Shown here: in pieces, positions 25,111 to 33,421 of the stretch
Layout of the letters: every line of letters begins with the position of its first letter
How positions within the stretch are numbered: position 1 is the first letter of the stretch
Program-made: the position numbers and the translations under genes
The notes under the pieces: model-generated
Databases searched by the model: none
Seen by the model: only the letters and a program-made list of their open reading frames with translations
Told to the model about the DNA's origin: nothing
Assembly: GCF_040548815.1 (NCBI RefSeq)
Contig: NZ_JBEPSM010000001.1
Coordinates: forward strand, 1,054,001-1,118,000
Source of the DNA: Kaistia defluvii
GTDB taxonomy: Bacteria; Pseudomonadota; Alphaproteobacteria; Rhizobiales; Kaistiaceae
Length of the DNA: 64,000 nucleotides
Direction of reading: 5' to 3'

Positions 25111-27246
25111 TCAAGGTTTGTTTTTGGCGGGCGCGTGGATCGGCATCGATACAATCGCGCGGAGACCGGGCGCATTGTCCACATAGCTGATTTGGCCGCG
25201 CAACTGGTCGATGAGAGCCCCCAACATACGCGATCCGAAGCCCGTGCCTTTCGTAACCTCGCTCTTGCCCTCACCATGGTCAGAAACGACGATGCGCAAG
25301 GTGTCGCGGTGTTGTTCGATGGCGACCGTCAGCGGCCCCGGCGCCCCGCCATAGGCATATTTGGTGGCATTGGTCATAAGCTCATTGACGATCAGGCCGA
25401 TGCTGATGGCCCGATCGGTGGTGACGAGCACAGGCGCGAAGTCCAGGGTGATGTGACTGGCCCAATTCTTGTCCATCGCCGTCAGGATCTCGGTGCAAAG
25501 CTCACCCAGATAGCGAGAAAGATCGATGATCGAGATGCTGTCGGCCTGGTATAGCCGTCGATAGACGAGGCTTACCGCGGTGAGCCGGCGCTCCGCCTCC
25601 TCGAGCTGCGTCTTCACGTCCGCGCTGGCGCCACGACGCTGCATTCGAAGAAAGCTCGACACCAGGGACAGGCTATTCTGCACCCTATGATTGACCTCCT
25701 GCAGCAGAAAGTCCTTCTGCGACAGCAGGGTTTCATTCTCGCGTAGCGTCACCGTCAGTTCGCGGTTCAGGCGTCGAAGGCGCTGGTTGTTGCGGTTGTC
25801 GAGCAAGTGGCGGACCAGGCGGGTGCAGGACTCCACCTCCGCAAGACTCCATTCGCGCGAGCGCCCGTGCACGCTTTCCGCCCAAGCCTCGAACGAGGCG
25901 CGGGGCATCAAAGTGGCCCCGGGCGCCAGCTTTACATTCTCATGCGGATTGCCGGCCCATTTCACGGTCTGAAGCTGCTCGGCGCGGAACCACATCAGCA
26001 CGATGGGTTCCTCTGCGGACACGACAGAGGCCAGAAGTCCGCTCGCCATGTCACGATGATTGCTGGCGGCGGGGAGTTCCCGGCTCAGTTCATTAGTGAC
26101 CCATGGACCAGGAACACCCCGGCTGAGCGCTACCTTGGCCACGCCTTCCACGTCGATCGCAGCTGGGCATTCGCCATGCACGAACAGGCTGGTGCCGCAA
26201 AGCGCGGCAAAGCCATCAGCCTGCAGCAGCTTCGCCAGCTGTCCGCCGGATCGATTCAGGAAGTCCGACAGGGCATCGTCGCTTCCAAGCTCAGCGAGAA
26301 TAACATCTTCCTGCGAGCGCAGACGGATCCGCTCTCGATACAGCTCATTCTCCTCGCGAGCCTTGATCTGTCGCGAAAGGCTCGCCGCCAGCGCCTGGCA
26401 GGCCAGTCGGGTCGTGAGGGTCAACGACCGGGGCTCGTTGTGGTGACAGGCGACCAGCCCCCACAGCACGCCGTCCATGACGATGGACATCGAGGCAGAG
26501 GCCGCGACCCCCATGTTCTTGAGGTACTGGATATGGATCGGCGAGACGCTGCGCAGCGTGGAGTCGCTGAGGTCGATCATGGCGAGCCCCGGGTCGATCC
26601 CGACGATCGGGACGGGGGTATAATTCACATCGGCAATGACGCGCACCGGATTGCGAACGTAAAGGGCCCTCGCCTGGCGCGGTATGTCCGAGGCGGGAAA
26701 GTGGTGATTCATGAAGCTCGAGACGTCACCGGAGAGGCTCTCGCCGACCACGACCCCCGCCTCGTCATCGATGAAGCGGTACACCATCACGCGACTGTAG
26801 CCGGTGAGGCCCTGAAATGCCTTGGCTGCCTGCTGGCACAACTCGTTGAGCGACGAGGACCGCTCGAACGTGCCACCTACGACCTGCAGCTCCGCGAGGA
26901 ACCACGCGTCCAGGCTGGGACGGGAACCCTTGTCGGTCACTTCGACGACGAGATGGTCGCCGGTGCGAAAGGCGACGGCATCCATCGTTGTTCCCGCGAA
27001 AGAAACGTCGCCGATGACCTTGGCGCCAGCGGAGGGAAACATGTCGGGCGAGACGTTGGCGCCGAAATCGATAACTGCATCCAGGGAAAGGCCGACGACA
27101 CGGCTGTCGACGCGGTAGTCCTTTCGCCCTGCGTAGCCCACGATCAATTTCGAGGAAACATCCGCGATCAACATGAAGCCCTGAGGCTGAATTGAACCCG
27201 GAATATGAATCGGTTCCGCGTCGCAACTGACGATTTCGATAGTCAA
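25111..27246 (-). CDS. Bacteriophytochrome sensor histidine kinase
   Basis: A 711-residue photoreceptor kinase. The N-terminal PAS domain carries the biliverdin-attachment Cys at residue 8 (SCDAEPIHIPGSIQP). The GAF domain has the FPASDIP motif and HIQYLKNMGV, which contains the conserved chromophore His. A PHY domain follows with the tongue motif PRASFEAW. The output is a HisKA_2/HWE-type module (LLQEVNHRVQNSLSLV; phosphoacceptor His in NHR) and an HATPase domain (IGLIVNELMTNATKYA). The usual QPHG in the PAS domain reads QPQG. It should sense red/far-red light and phosphorylate a response regulator, but none is adjacent, nor is a heme oxygenase. The start appears to be TTG at 27246. Confidence 0.93.
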   Translation of the reverse strand: MTIEIVSCDAEPIHIPGSIQPQGFMLIADVSSKLIVGYAGRKDYRVDSRVVGLSLDAVIDFGANVSPDMFPSAGAKVIGDVSFAGTTMDAVAFRTGDHLVVEVTDKGSRPSLDAWFLAELQVVGGTFERSSSLNELCQQAAKAFQGLTGYSRVMVYRFIDDEAGVVVGESLSGDVSSFMNHHFPASDIPRQARALYVRNPVRVIADVNYTPVPIVGIDPGLAMIDLSDSTLRSVSPIHIQYLKNMGVAASASMSIVMDGVLWGLVACHHNEPRSLTLTTRLACQALAASLSRQIKAREENELYRERIRLRSQEDVILAELGSDDALSDFLNRSGGQLAKLLQADGFAALCGTSLFVHGECPAAIDVEGVAKVALSRGVPGPWVTNELSRELPAASNHRDMASGLLASVVSAEEPIVLMWFRAEQLQTVKWAGNPHENVKLAPGATLMPRASFEAWAESVHGRSREWSLAEVESCTRLVRHLLDNRNNQRLRRLNRELTVTLRENETLLSQKDFLLQEVNHRVQNSLSLVSSFLRMQRRGASADVKTQLEEAERRLTAVSLVYRRLYQADSISIIDLSRYLGELCTEILTAMDKNWASHITLDFAPVLVTTDRAISIGLIVNELMTNATKYAYGGAPGPLTVAIEQHRDTLRIVVSDHGEGKSEVTKGTGFGSRMLGALIDQLRGQISYVDNAPGLRAIVSMPIHAPAKNKP

Positions 27247-27454
27247 ATCCCGTAAGGTCCTGTGCTTGCAGATTTTGAAACTCTATTCACCAACGAAAAT
27301 GGCGAAGAGAAGTTCAAATGAGACGAAATTGACTGCAGTGCTCTATTCGCAACCGTAGGCGGATTGTCACAATCCTGGATGATGACATTCACCCAAACTC
27401 CCGCCTGACGCGTTGTCATAACGTGAGATCGACCGAATAACGCGTTCTGATAAC
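27247..27454. other. Intergenic stretch upstream of the phytochrome gene
   Basis: An AT-richer stretch holding the presumed phytochrome promoter. No sigma-70, EcfG or operator pattern was convincing. It also separates the phytochrome gene from the 3' end of the polysaccharide locus. Confidence 0.4.
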
Positions 27455-29029
27455 TCAGAAATCGGCGTGAAGGGTCTGCAACTGCGGCAGGCCGACCAGG
27501 TCGACGCCGAGGCGGCGGGCAAGCGCGGCGAAGGCTTCCGTTTCGATCAGACGGCGATAGGGAGTTTCGGGAAAGACGATGCCGGCGCGATGGACGTTGG
27601 CATCAACCAGAAGCATCGTTCCGCCGACTGACTCCAGGGGTACACGACGCAGATAGCGAAGGTCGTGCATGTAGAGCCGCAGATGATGCGCGGGCGGTTG
27701 GTAGAGGCCATCATGGACATGCTTGATCCACTGGTGGTCTTCCGGCTCGCCGACCGAGATCCACGCATTCTGATCGAAGCTCGGGCCACCCGCCTTCCGC
27801 ACGGAATCCGGATGCACGACGCGGGCCCGTTCGGCCAGCAGTCGCTTCAGCGTATCCGTGGGGAAATCGATGATATCCGCGTCGATCCACAGCACCCAGT
27901 CTTCCGCCTGCAGCCCATCCCGCAGCAGCAGGTTCCGTGCCCTGGCGATACGGCTGCGCCGCTCTCGCTGAAGCGCGACGCTCCAGCGGGGGCCCTGCCC
28001 GCGAATGGCGAAATCCTGCTCCAGCAGCGTGGCACGGCGAAAACGGCCGTGGCTGTTCTCCTCCAGAAAGGCCTTGATCCGGGCGAGGCTATCATCGGTC
28101 GAATTGCCGACCAAAAGAGCGATGGAGAGGCGTTCCGGCGGAAAATCCAGCGCAAGGATCCGCGCGAACAGCGCATCGAGCGTCTGCGCGGCGTTCCGCA
28201 CGGGGATGGCGATCAGGACGGAGCCATTGGCAGGCGCATTCCGGGCCAGAGTGACGCGATCGACGGCATCCTCGCGCAAGGCGGGGCTTTGTGCGCGGCG
28301 CTCCCGCCATCGCAGGCGCGCCTTGCGCAGCGCCGTCTTGATCCGGACGCTTCGCGACAGCGGCTTTTCGTCGGGGATCCAGGTGTGACACCAGTGATGC
28401 TGCGCCAGCGCGGGAACCGCATCGTTCCGATCGGCGCAGAGCCGGCCATATTTGTCATGCGGCGAGAACATATAGCCCGGTATGACATCGGGCCGGATGC
28501 GCACGCTGGCCGCGTCGACCGCCCCTGTCAGCAGGAACGGTCCGGTCGCGTCGAGCGGATCGAGCGCGTGCCGGCAATGAACCGCCAGATCGACCACGAC
28601 ATCCCAGAAAGGGTGTCGGGCGGGCGAAACCATGACGGCGTTCGAAACGATCCGCGTCGTCAGCCCCCGCACGACCGCCGGCTTTTCTGCCAGATGGCTG
28701 CGGGGCTCCTCGGCGAAGAGCGGCCGGTCCTGCTGCAGCAGGACGTCGAAGGATCGCAGCGCCTCCGCATCGAGATCGGCATAGACGCCGCCATGACTGC
28801 GCAGGACCAAATAGCGGCCGAGATCGGCGCGCTGGATAGCTCGTGAATAGCCGAAGTACTGCTCGGCCAGATGCGGATATTCCTGCCGCACCAGCGCGGC
28901 CAGGTCCTCATCCGTCCAAAGCCTGATCTCCCAGCCCGGATGCAATCGCGGCCAACTGGCGACATAGGCTTGCAGGGATGGCGGGATGTCCCGGTCGCGC
29001 CAGGTCTGGTGAATGATCCTGGGTATCAT
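27455..29029 (-). CDS. Two-domain glycosyltransferase: GT32 fused to GT62 (Anp1/Mnn9-like)
   Basis: A 524-residue protein. Residues 1 to about 235 form a GT32 sugar-transferase domain (MIPRIIHQTWRDRDIPPS, DXD in GGVYADLDAE). From about residue 255 a second GT-A domain follows with the pattern of the Anp1/Mnn9 family known from fungal mannan polymerase: RIARARNLLL, DWVLWIDADIIDFP, VPLESVGGTMLLVDANVHR and GLPQLQTLH. Such a fusion could add two successive sugars. The ATG at 29029 overlaps the TGA of the upstream GT4 gene as ATGA. It is the last of three coupled glycosyltransferase genes (31127 to 27455). Confidence 0.85.
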   Translation of the reverse strand: MIPRIIHQTWRDRDIPPSLQAYVASWPRLHPGWEIRLWTDEDLAALVRQEYPHLAEQYFGYSRAIQRADLGRYLVLRSHGGVYADLDAEALRSFDVLLQQDRPLFAEEPRSHLAEKPAVVRGLTTRIVSNAVMVSPARHPFWDVVVDLAVHCRHALDPLDATGPFLLTGAVDAASVRIRPDVIPGYMFSPHDKYGRLCADRNDAVPALAQHHWCHTWIPDEKPLSRSVRIKTALRKARLRWRERRAQSPALREDAVDRVTLARNAPANGSVLIAIPVRNAAQTLDALFARILALDFPPERLSIALLVGNSTDDSLARIKAFLEENSHGRFRRATLLEQDFAIRGQGPRWSVALQRERRSRIARARNLLLRDGLQAEDWVLWIDADIIDFPTDTLKRLLAERARVVHPDSVRKAGGPSFDQNAWISVGEPEDHQWIKHVHDGLYQPPAHHLRLYMHDLRYLRRVPLESVGGTMLLVDANVHRAGIVFPETPYRRLIETEAFAALARRLGVDLVGLPQLQTLHADF

Positions 29030-30189
29030 CGCGTGGGCACGGCTTCGATGGCGGCTAGGACGGCCTGGTCGATCCGCTCCGGTCCGAAGCGGTCCCATGC
29101 GGTGGCGTGGGCCTGGGTGCGAAGGGCCGAGCGGCGAGCCGGATCCTGCCAGAGGGCGGTGATGAGATCGGCCAGTCCGCTGTCGCTCTCGGCAAGCAGA
29201 ATGTCATGGCCGTGGCGGAGGCCGAGGCCCTCGGCCGCCAAGGGGGTCGCGACAACCGGAACGCCCCACGCCATTGCCTCGATGATCTTGAAACGGGTGC
29301 CGCCGCCACTGCGCAACGGCACGACCGTCATATGCGCGCCGCGCAGCAACGGGGCCAGATCGTCGGGATTGGCAACGATCTGGACACTGCCCGATGCCAG
29401 ACGCCGGACCTTGCGAGCCGGGTTTCGTCCAGCCAGCGTGACGTGCGCCTGGGCCAGGCTGCGCAGCACTCTCGGCAAGATCCGGCGGGCGAGGGAGCGG
29501 CAGGCCACGACGTTCGGCGTATAGCCGAGATGACCGATGAAGAGGAGTTCCGGCCCAGCGGCATCCGGCTCGGACGGCAATCGTCGCGGCGCGGCGCCGG
29601 CGCGCGGCAGCCCGTTCGGAACGATGGAGACCGGACCGAGGCCCCGTTTCCCGAGGCGCGCCGCGTCCTCCCCGGAGCAGACCCACACGGCGTCGACGCT
29701 GGCCACGACCTGCGCCTCAAGCGCGGCGATCATCCGCTGTTCGCGCCGGCGCTTCGCGCCGAACCAATCGCGCTTCTGGCGGATCTGGCCGGCGAGATCG
29801 GATTCGACATTGTGCAGGTCGAGAACCAGCCGCGCCCCGCATTGCCGCAGCATCGGCAGGAACGGATGCAGGCCCAGATGCTCTACCACGATCAGGTCCG
29901 GCCGGAACTCTTGGACGACACGCTCCAGAGCCTCGATCCTGCGGGGATCGATGGCGAGATCGATGGACGCGCTTCCCGGCGGCAGGCGATACAACGCCTC
30001 CGCATCGCTGCCGAGATGGCTCGTCGTAACCCTCGCAACGTCGGTAACGCCCTCGCTGCCGGCGATCACGGAGACGAGTCGCACTTCGCCAAGCTGGGCT
30101 GCCGCGGAGGCATTCTGCCAGTTGCGCAGATCAGCGCCCGTCACCGCAGGGAAGGCCGGATGAGCCGTGAGGAACAGGCACTGCATCAT
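29026..30189 (-). CDS. GT4-type glycosyltransferase
   Basis: A 387-residue GT-B glycosyltransferase. The N-terminal Rossmann domain begins MMQCLFLTAHPAFP. The C-terminal donor domain shows SIVPNGLP, LLFIGHLGYTPNVVA and FKIIEAMAWGVPVVATPLAAEGLG, the GT4 nucleotide-sugar-binding region with its Glu. It is a cytosolic or membrane-associated enzyme of the polysaccharide locus. Its start overlaps the stop of the GT2 gene and its stop overlaps the start of the GT32-GT62 gene, both as ATGA. Donor and acceptor are unknown. Confidence 0.88.
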   Translation of the reverse strand: MMQCLFLTAHPAFPAVTGADLRNWQNASAAAQLGEVRLVSVIAGSEGVTDVARVTTSHLGSDAEALYRLPPGSASIDLAIDPRRIEALERVVQEFRPDLIVVEHLGLHPFLPMLRQCGARLVLDLHNVESDLAGQIRQKRDWFGAKRRREQRMIAALEAQVVASVDAVWVCSGEDAARLGKRGLGPVSIVPNGLPRAGAAPRRLPSEPDAAGPELLFIGHLGYTPNVVACRSLARRILPRVLRSLAQAHVTLAGRNPARKVRRLASGSVQIVANPDDLAPLLRGAHMTVVPLRSGGGTRFKIIEAMAWGVPVVATPLAAEGLGLRHGHDILLAESDSGLADLITALWQDPARRSALRTQAHATAWDRFGPERIDQAVLAAIEAVPTR

Positions 30190-31127
30190 CTTGGGACGTT
30201 GCTGCCAAAGCGACGGCGCAGCGCGAGCTTCAGCCGAAACCGCAGCCAGCGATAGGCATCGGCCCGCGTCTTCGGGGCTTTTCGTGCAACGGTCAAAAAG
30301 TGCCCCGCCTCAACCAGTTCGCCACGCCGCATGTGAATCCGCGCCACCCGGATCGCCATGAAGGCCTCTCGCTGCCGCAAGGCCGTACGAGAAATCCCGC
30401 GACTCTCAAGAGCCAGCAGACTCTCGCGCCATCGGCCGAAGCTGCTGCGCGATTCATGCACGAGCCGATCATCGGACCGTTGCAGGCTCACGTTATAGGT
30501 CATTACCGCAACGTCAATGATGGCGGTTCGGCAACTCGCCAGGAGCGCCGCCCAAAACAGCGTGTCTTCGTCATAGGCAAGCGAGTCCGGAAAGCGCAAA
30601 TTCTCCAGCGCGTCTCGCCGGATAAGGCTGCAGCCCATGACAATGACGACGGCTCGATCCGCCAGATACTGCTCCGGCGAGAGCTTTTCGTCCCGGTGGA
30701 CGAAGCGGTCTCGTGCGCGGCCCTCCCGCTGGATGAAATAGGAACCGAGCACGAGTTCTGGCGCTGAGGGCCCCTCGCCCGCCTCCACCATGGCGCGCAG
30801 CCCGCCCGCCTCATGGACGTCGTCCGCGTCCAGGAAATACACCCACTTCCCCGAAGCCTGCGAAAGGCCGTGGTTGCGGGCAGCCCCGGCATCGAGGCAA
30901 CGAATGGAGCGCACGACGATGGGGAGATCGAGCTCGACGGCACAGGCCTGGACCACGGACACCGTTTCATCGACCGATCCGTCATTAACGACGATGCACT
31001 CGAGAATGGCCGACCGTTCGCTGACGAGGGAAGCGAGGGTTCTCCGGATGGTCTTCGCTGCATTATGAGCGGGTATGACGACACTCACGCAACCATGCGT
31101 AAATGCCGATAAGGGATTGACCAACAT
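30186..31127 (-). CDS. GT2-type glycosyltransferase
   Basis: About 313 residues with a GT-A fold: VSVVIPAHNAAKTI at the N-terminus, VVNDGSVDET for UDP binding, and the metal-binding YFLDADDVHEAGG. A C-terminal extension rich in Arg and Leu follows. It heads the three-gene minus-strand unit at the left end of the polysaccharide locus. The ATG at 31127 (MLVNPLSAF) was chosen over TTG/GTG codons 18-21 bases upstream; no strong ribosome-binding site supports either. Confidence 0.87.
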   Translation of the reverse strand: MLVNPLSAFTHGCVSVVIPAHNAAKTIRRTLASLVSERSAILECIVVNDGSVDETVSVVQACAVELDLPIVVRSIRCLDAGAARNHGLSQASGKWVYFLDADDVHEAGGLRAMVEAGEGPSAPELVLGSYFIQREGRARDRFVHRDEKLSPEQYLADRAVVIVMGCSLIRRDALENLRFPDSLAYDEDTLFWAALLASCRTAIIDVAVMTYNVSLQRSDDRLVHESRSSFGRWRESLLALESRGISRTALRQREAFMAIRVARIHMRRGELVEAGHFLTVARKAPKTRADAYRWLRFRLKLALRRRFGSNVPR

Positions 31128-31521
31128 ACGATTCTTGCAGTGCACCAAAACTCAAACGGACTGCGCCTCATACCAAGTCGATCCCGCTAGGGAAACAAGG
31201 CAGCTGCCCCTCCGGCAAGTATTCGGTCACTTTTTCGTCGTGCTGCCCCACCCAACGTTGCCCTGGAGCAAGGCAACTCGGCAGGGTAGCGCCTTCCGGT
31301 CCGCTGGAGCTGTCGATGGACGTCGTGCCTCTGGCTGGCAGCGACCGACGCGATCGAGCTTTCGTCCAAGGCTATCGGTTGACCTGCCCTTGACCCTATT
31401 TTGGGGCGCGCCTAAACGTGCGATGCGGATGACGGCTCCGTCTGCCGGAGTGCGCACCGCCGGAATGACGCCGTCAAGTCGTCGCGTTGACGGACCCGAC
31501 GCGCAGCATGAGGAGCCTGCC
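31128..31521. other. Divergent intergenic stretch, no gene recognised
   Basis: Lies between the divergent GT2 gene and the small 67-residue gene. The plus strand is open through most of it, but its translation is not protein-like and shows no motif. Promoters for both flanking genes are expected here; none matched a consensus well. Confidence 0.4.
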
Positions 31522-31725
31522 TTGCCACGCGCCGACGAATTCAAGGCTGCTCTCCTCGCCGAAGGCATCGATCCGGCCATAGCTGAGGCGGCGGCGGAAC
31601 TGCCGCCACTGAAGATCAGCACGCCGGAAGAAATCGCCGCCCGTCGGGCCGAGCGACGCGAGCGCATCGCGCGCGAGAAGGCTGAGGGGACGCGCAACGC
31701 CGACGGCTCGAAGGTCGAACCGTAA
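31522..31725 (+). CDS. Small charged protein of unknown function
   Basis: A 67-residue protein with a TTG start preceded by GAGGAG (31510-31515) at 6-base spacing, which is the main evidence that it is real. It begins MPRADEFKAALLAEGIDP, and the second half is a highly charged helix (IAARRAERRERIAREKAEG). No family recognised. It stands alone upstream of the convergent tautomerase gene. Confidence 0.55.
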   Translation: MPRADEFKAALLAEGIDPAIAEAAAELPPLKISTPEEIAARRAERRERIAREKAEGTRNADGSKVEP

Positions 31726-31802
31726 GCCTTTGCAGGAGGGCAGGATGCGCGCCCTTATGCGGCTATATATGCGCCGCCCCCGTCGCAACGTCTCGTTTTA
31801 AG

Positions 31803-32009
31803 TCAGAGTTTCCGCAGCGTCGCGACATCGGTCGGGCCGATATACCAGTCCCGCGCATGCACCTCCTCGAACACGACCCAGACGTCGTTGTCGCTCAGGC
31901 CGGTAGCTTCCCGGATCGCTTCGGTCACCTTGGCTGCGATCGCGGCCTTCTTGCCCTCGGGGTCGCTGGCGATGACTTCCTTGACGAGGCGGATGTTGAC
32001 GAACGGCAT
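31803..32009 (-). CDS. 4-oxalocrotonate tautomerase family protein
   Basis: A 68-residue protein of the classical small tautomerase size, starting MPFVNIRLVKEV so that Pro-1 is exposed after Met removal. DNDVWVVFEEVHARDWYIG supplies the conserved middle region with its Arg. These hexameric enzymes isomerise enol acids. GGGAG precedes the ATG at 32009. No pathway partner is adjacent. Confidence 0.85.
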   Translation of the reverse strand: MPFVNIRLVKEVIASDPEGKKAAIAAKVTEAIREATGLSDNDVWVVFEEVHARDWYIGPTDVATLRKL

Positions 32010-32311
32010 GCTTCTCTCCCATGACGGCAATATTGCCCAGGCGGCAAGGCATCCTTGATCGCGCCCCGTCCGCGTGACGCCAATCTGCAATCCCTGCCCG
32101 ATCTTCGCCAGCCCTTCCTTGCAGCAACCCTATGCGAAGGGCGTAGACGATCCCCGCGAGTACATCCCATGGTTGCAGCTCTCGACAGGAGGGCTGAATC
32201 GGCCGTCGATTGTCACGCGCCTATCGTGCTCCTGCCGTGGAGGGATCGTCCTCCGACTTCTTCTCCCGGCCTGCCTCATTCCGCGCAGCAGCCCGATGAA
32301 GGAGCCGGCTC
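32010..32311. other. Intergenic stretch, no gene recognised
   Basis: Divergent region between the tautomerase and the initiating glycosyltransferase genes. No convincing open frame, hairpin or promoter pattern was found. Confidence 0.35.
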
Positions 32312-33421
32312 ATGTCGATCGGCGGCATTCCGCTCGCGTCCGCATTTCTGTGTTGCGTCGCCCTGGTCGCTACGTTGCGCTCGATCGCGCCACGCCTGGG
32401 GCTGCTCGACGCGCCCACCGCGCGAAAGGTTCATCACGGCCACGTACCCGTCTGCGGCGGCCTAGCCATGTTTGGCGCCCTGCTCGCCGCCCTGGCCATC
32501 CGCCAAGGACTGCAGCCGCCCGGCGGCAGCCTGGGACACAGCATGCTTCCGCTGGCCGGCACGCTTGGAATGCTGGTCGCCATCGGGTTCGTCGACGACC
32601 GCTGGGGGATGGGGGCGGTGACGAAGCTATCGCTTCAGGTCATCGCGGTCAGCCTTCTTCTCGGCGCTGGGGGAGATACCTATGGCAATGGCCTCCTCCA
32701 CCTTCCCGCCGCCATGCCGGGCCGCGACTGGATTGCAACCGCCATCACGCTGCTGTTCATCGTCGGTCTGATCAATGCCTACAACATGATCGACGGGCTG
32801 GATGGTCTCGCGGGCGCGCTGGCTGCGGTCACGCTGATCGGGCTGGCGGTCGCGGGAAGGCTGGCGGGGCATGCGAGCCTTGTCGATGACAGCCTGCTCC
32901 TTCTTGCCGTGGTGCTGGGGTTCCTGGTCTTCAACCTGCGCCGGCCCGGCCTGCGGCGGGCGCTCGCCTTCATGGGGGACGCCGGCAGCATGATGCTGGG
33001 ATGTGCCATTGCCGCTCTCATTGTCGAGCTCGCGTCGCATTCCCCGATGACGGAGGGCGGGTTTGAGAGGATCCCCTCCCTGCTCTGGCTGGTCGCCATC
33101 CCGGTGATCGATACCGCCAGCCTCATGATCCGCCGGCCGCTTGCCGGTCGAAGCCCGATGGCCGCCGACCGCGAGCATCTGCATCACCTGCTGCTCGATT
33201 CCGGCCTGTCACCGGCCCAAACCACCATGGTTCTAGCCGGGACCGCCGCTCTTCTCGCGATGGTCGGCGTTGCGGGATTGATGCTTCGGGTGCCCCCGGC
33301 CTTGATGGCCGCCGGCCTGGCCCTTCCCGCGTTGGCGCACTGCGCGCTGGTCTGGAACTGCGCGCACCGGCGCCGGGAGACGGCTCAGGCGCTGGTCCTG
33401 TCGTCCGAGCCCGCGGAATAG
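32312..33421 (+). CDS. Undecaprenyl-phosphate sugar-1-phosphate transferase (WecA/MraY family)
   Basis: A 369-residue polytopic membrane enzyme of the polyprenyl-phosphate N-acetylhexosamine-1-phosphate transferase family. The Mg-binding DDxxD-type motif is FVDDRWG, NAYNMIDGLDGLA is the signature of WecA-type members, FMGDAGSMMLG is the catalytic loop and DREHLHHLLL is the cytosolic HxH motif. It would transfer a sugar phosphate (GlcNAc-1-P or a related one) to undecaprenyl phosphate and so start the repeat unit of this polysaccharide. It overlaps the convergent GT4 gene by 37 bases at the 3' end. Confidence 0.9.
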   Translation: MSIGGIPLASAFLCCVALVATLRSIAPRLGLLDAPTARKVHHGHVPVCGGLAMFGALLAALAIRQGLQPPGGSLGHSMLPLAGTLGMLVAIGFVDDRWGMGAVTKLSLQVIAVSLLLGAGGDTYGNGLLHLPAAMPGRDWIATAITLLFIVGLINAYNMIDGLDGLAGALAAVTLIGLAVAGRLAGHASLVDDSLLLLAVVLGFLVFNLRRPGLRRALAFMGDAGSMMLGCAIAALIVELASHSPMTEGGFERIPSLLWLVAIPVIDTASLMIRRPLAGRSPMAADREHLHHLLLDSGLSPAQTTMVLAGTAALLAMVGVAGLMLRVPPALMAAGLALPALAHCALVWNCAHRRRETAQALVLSSEPAE

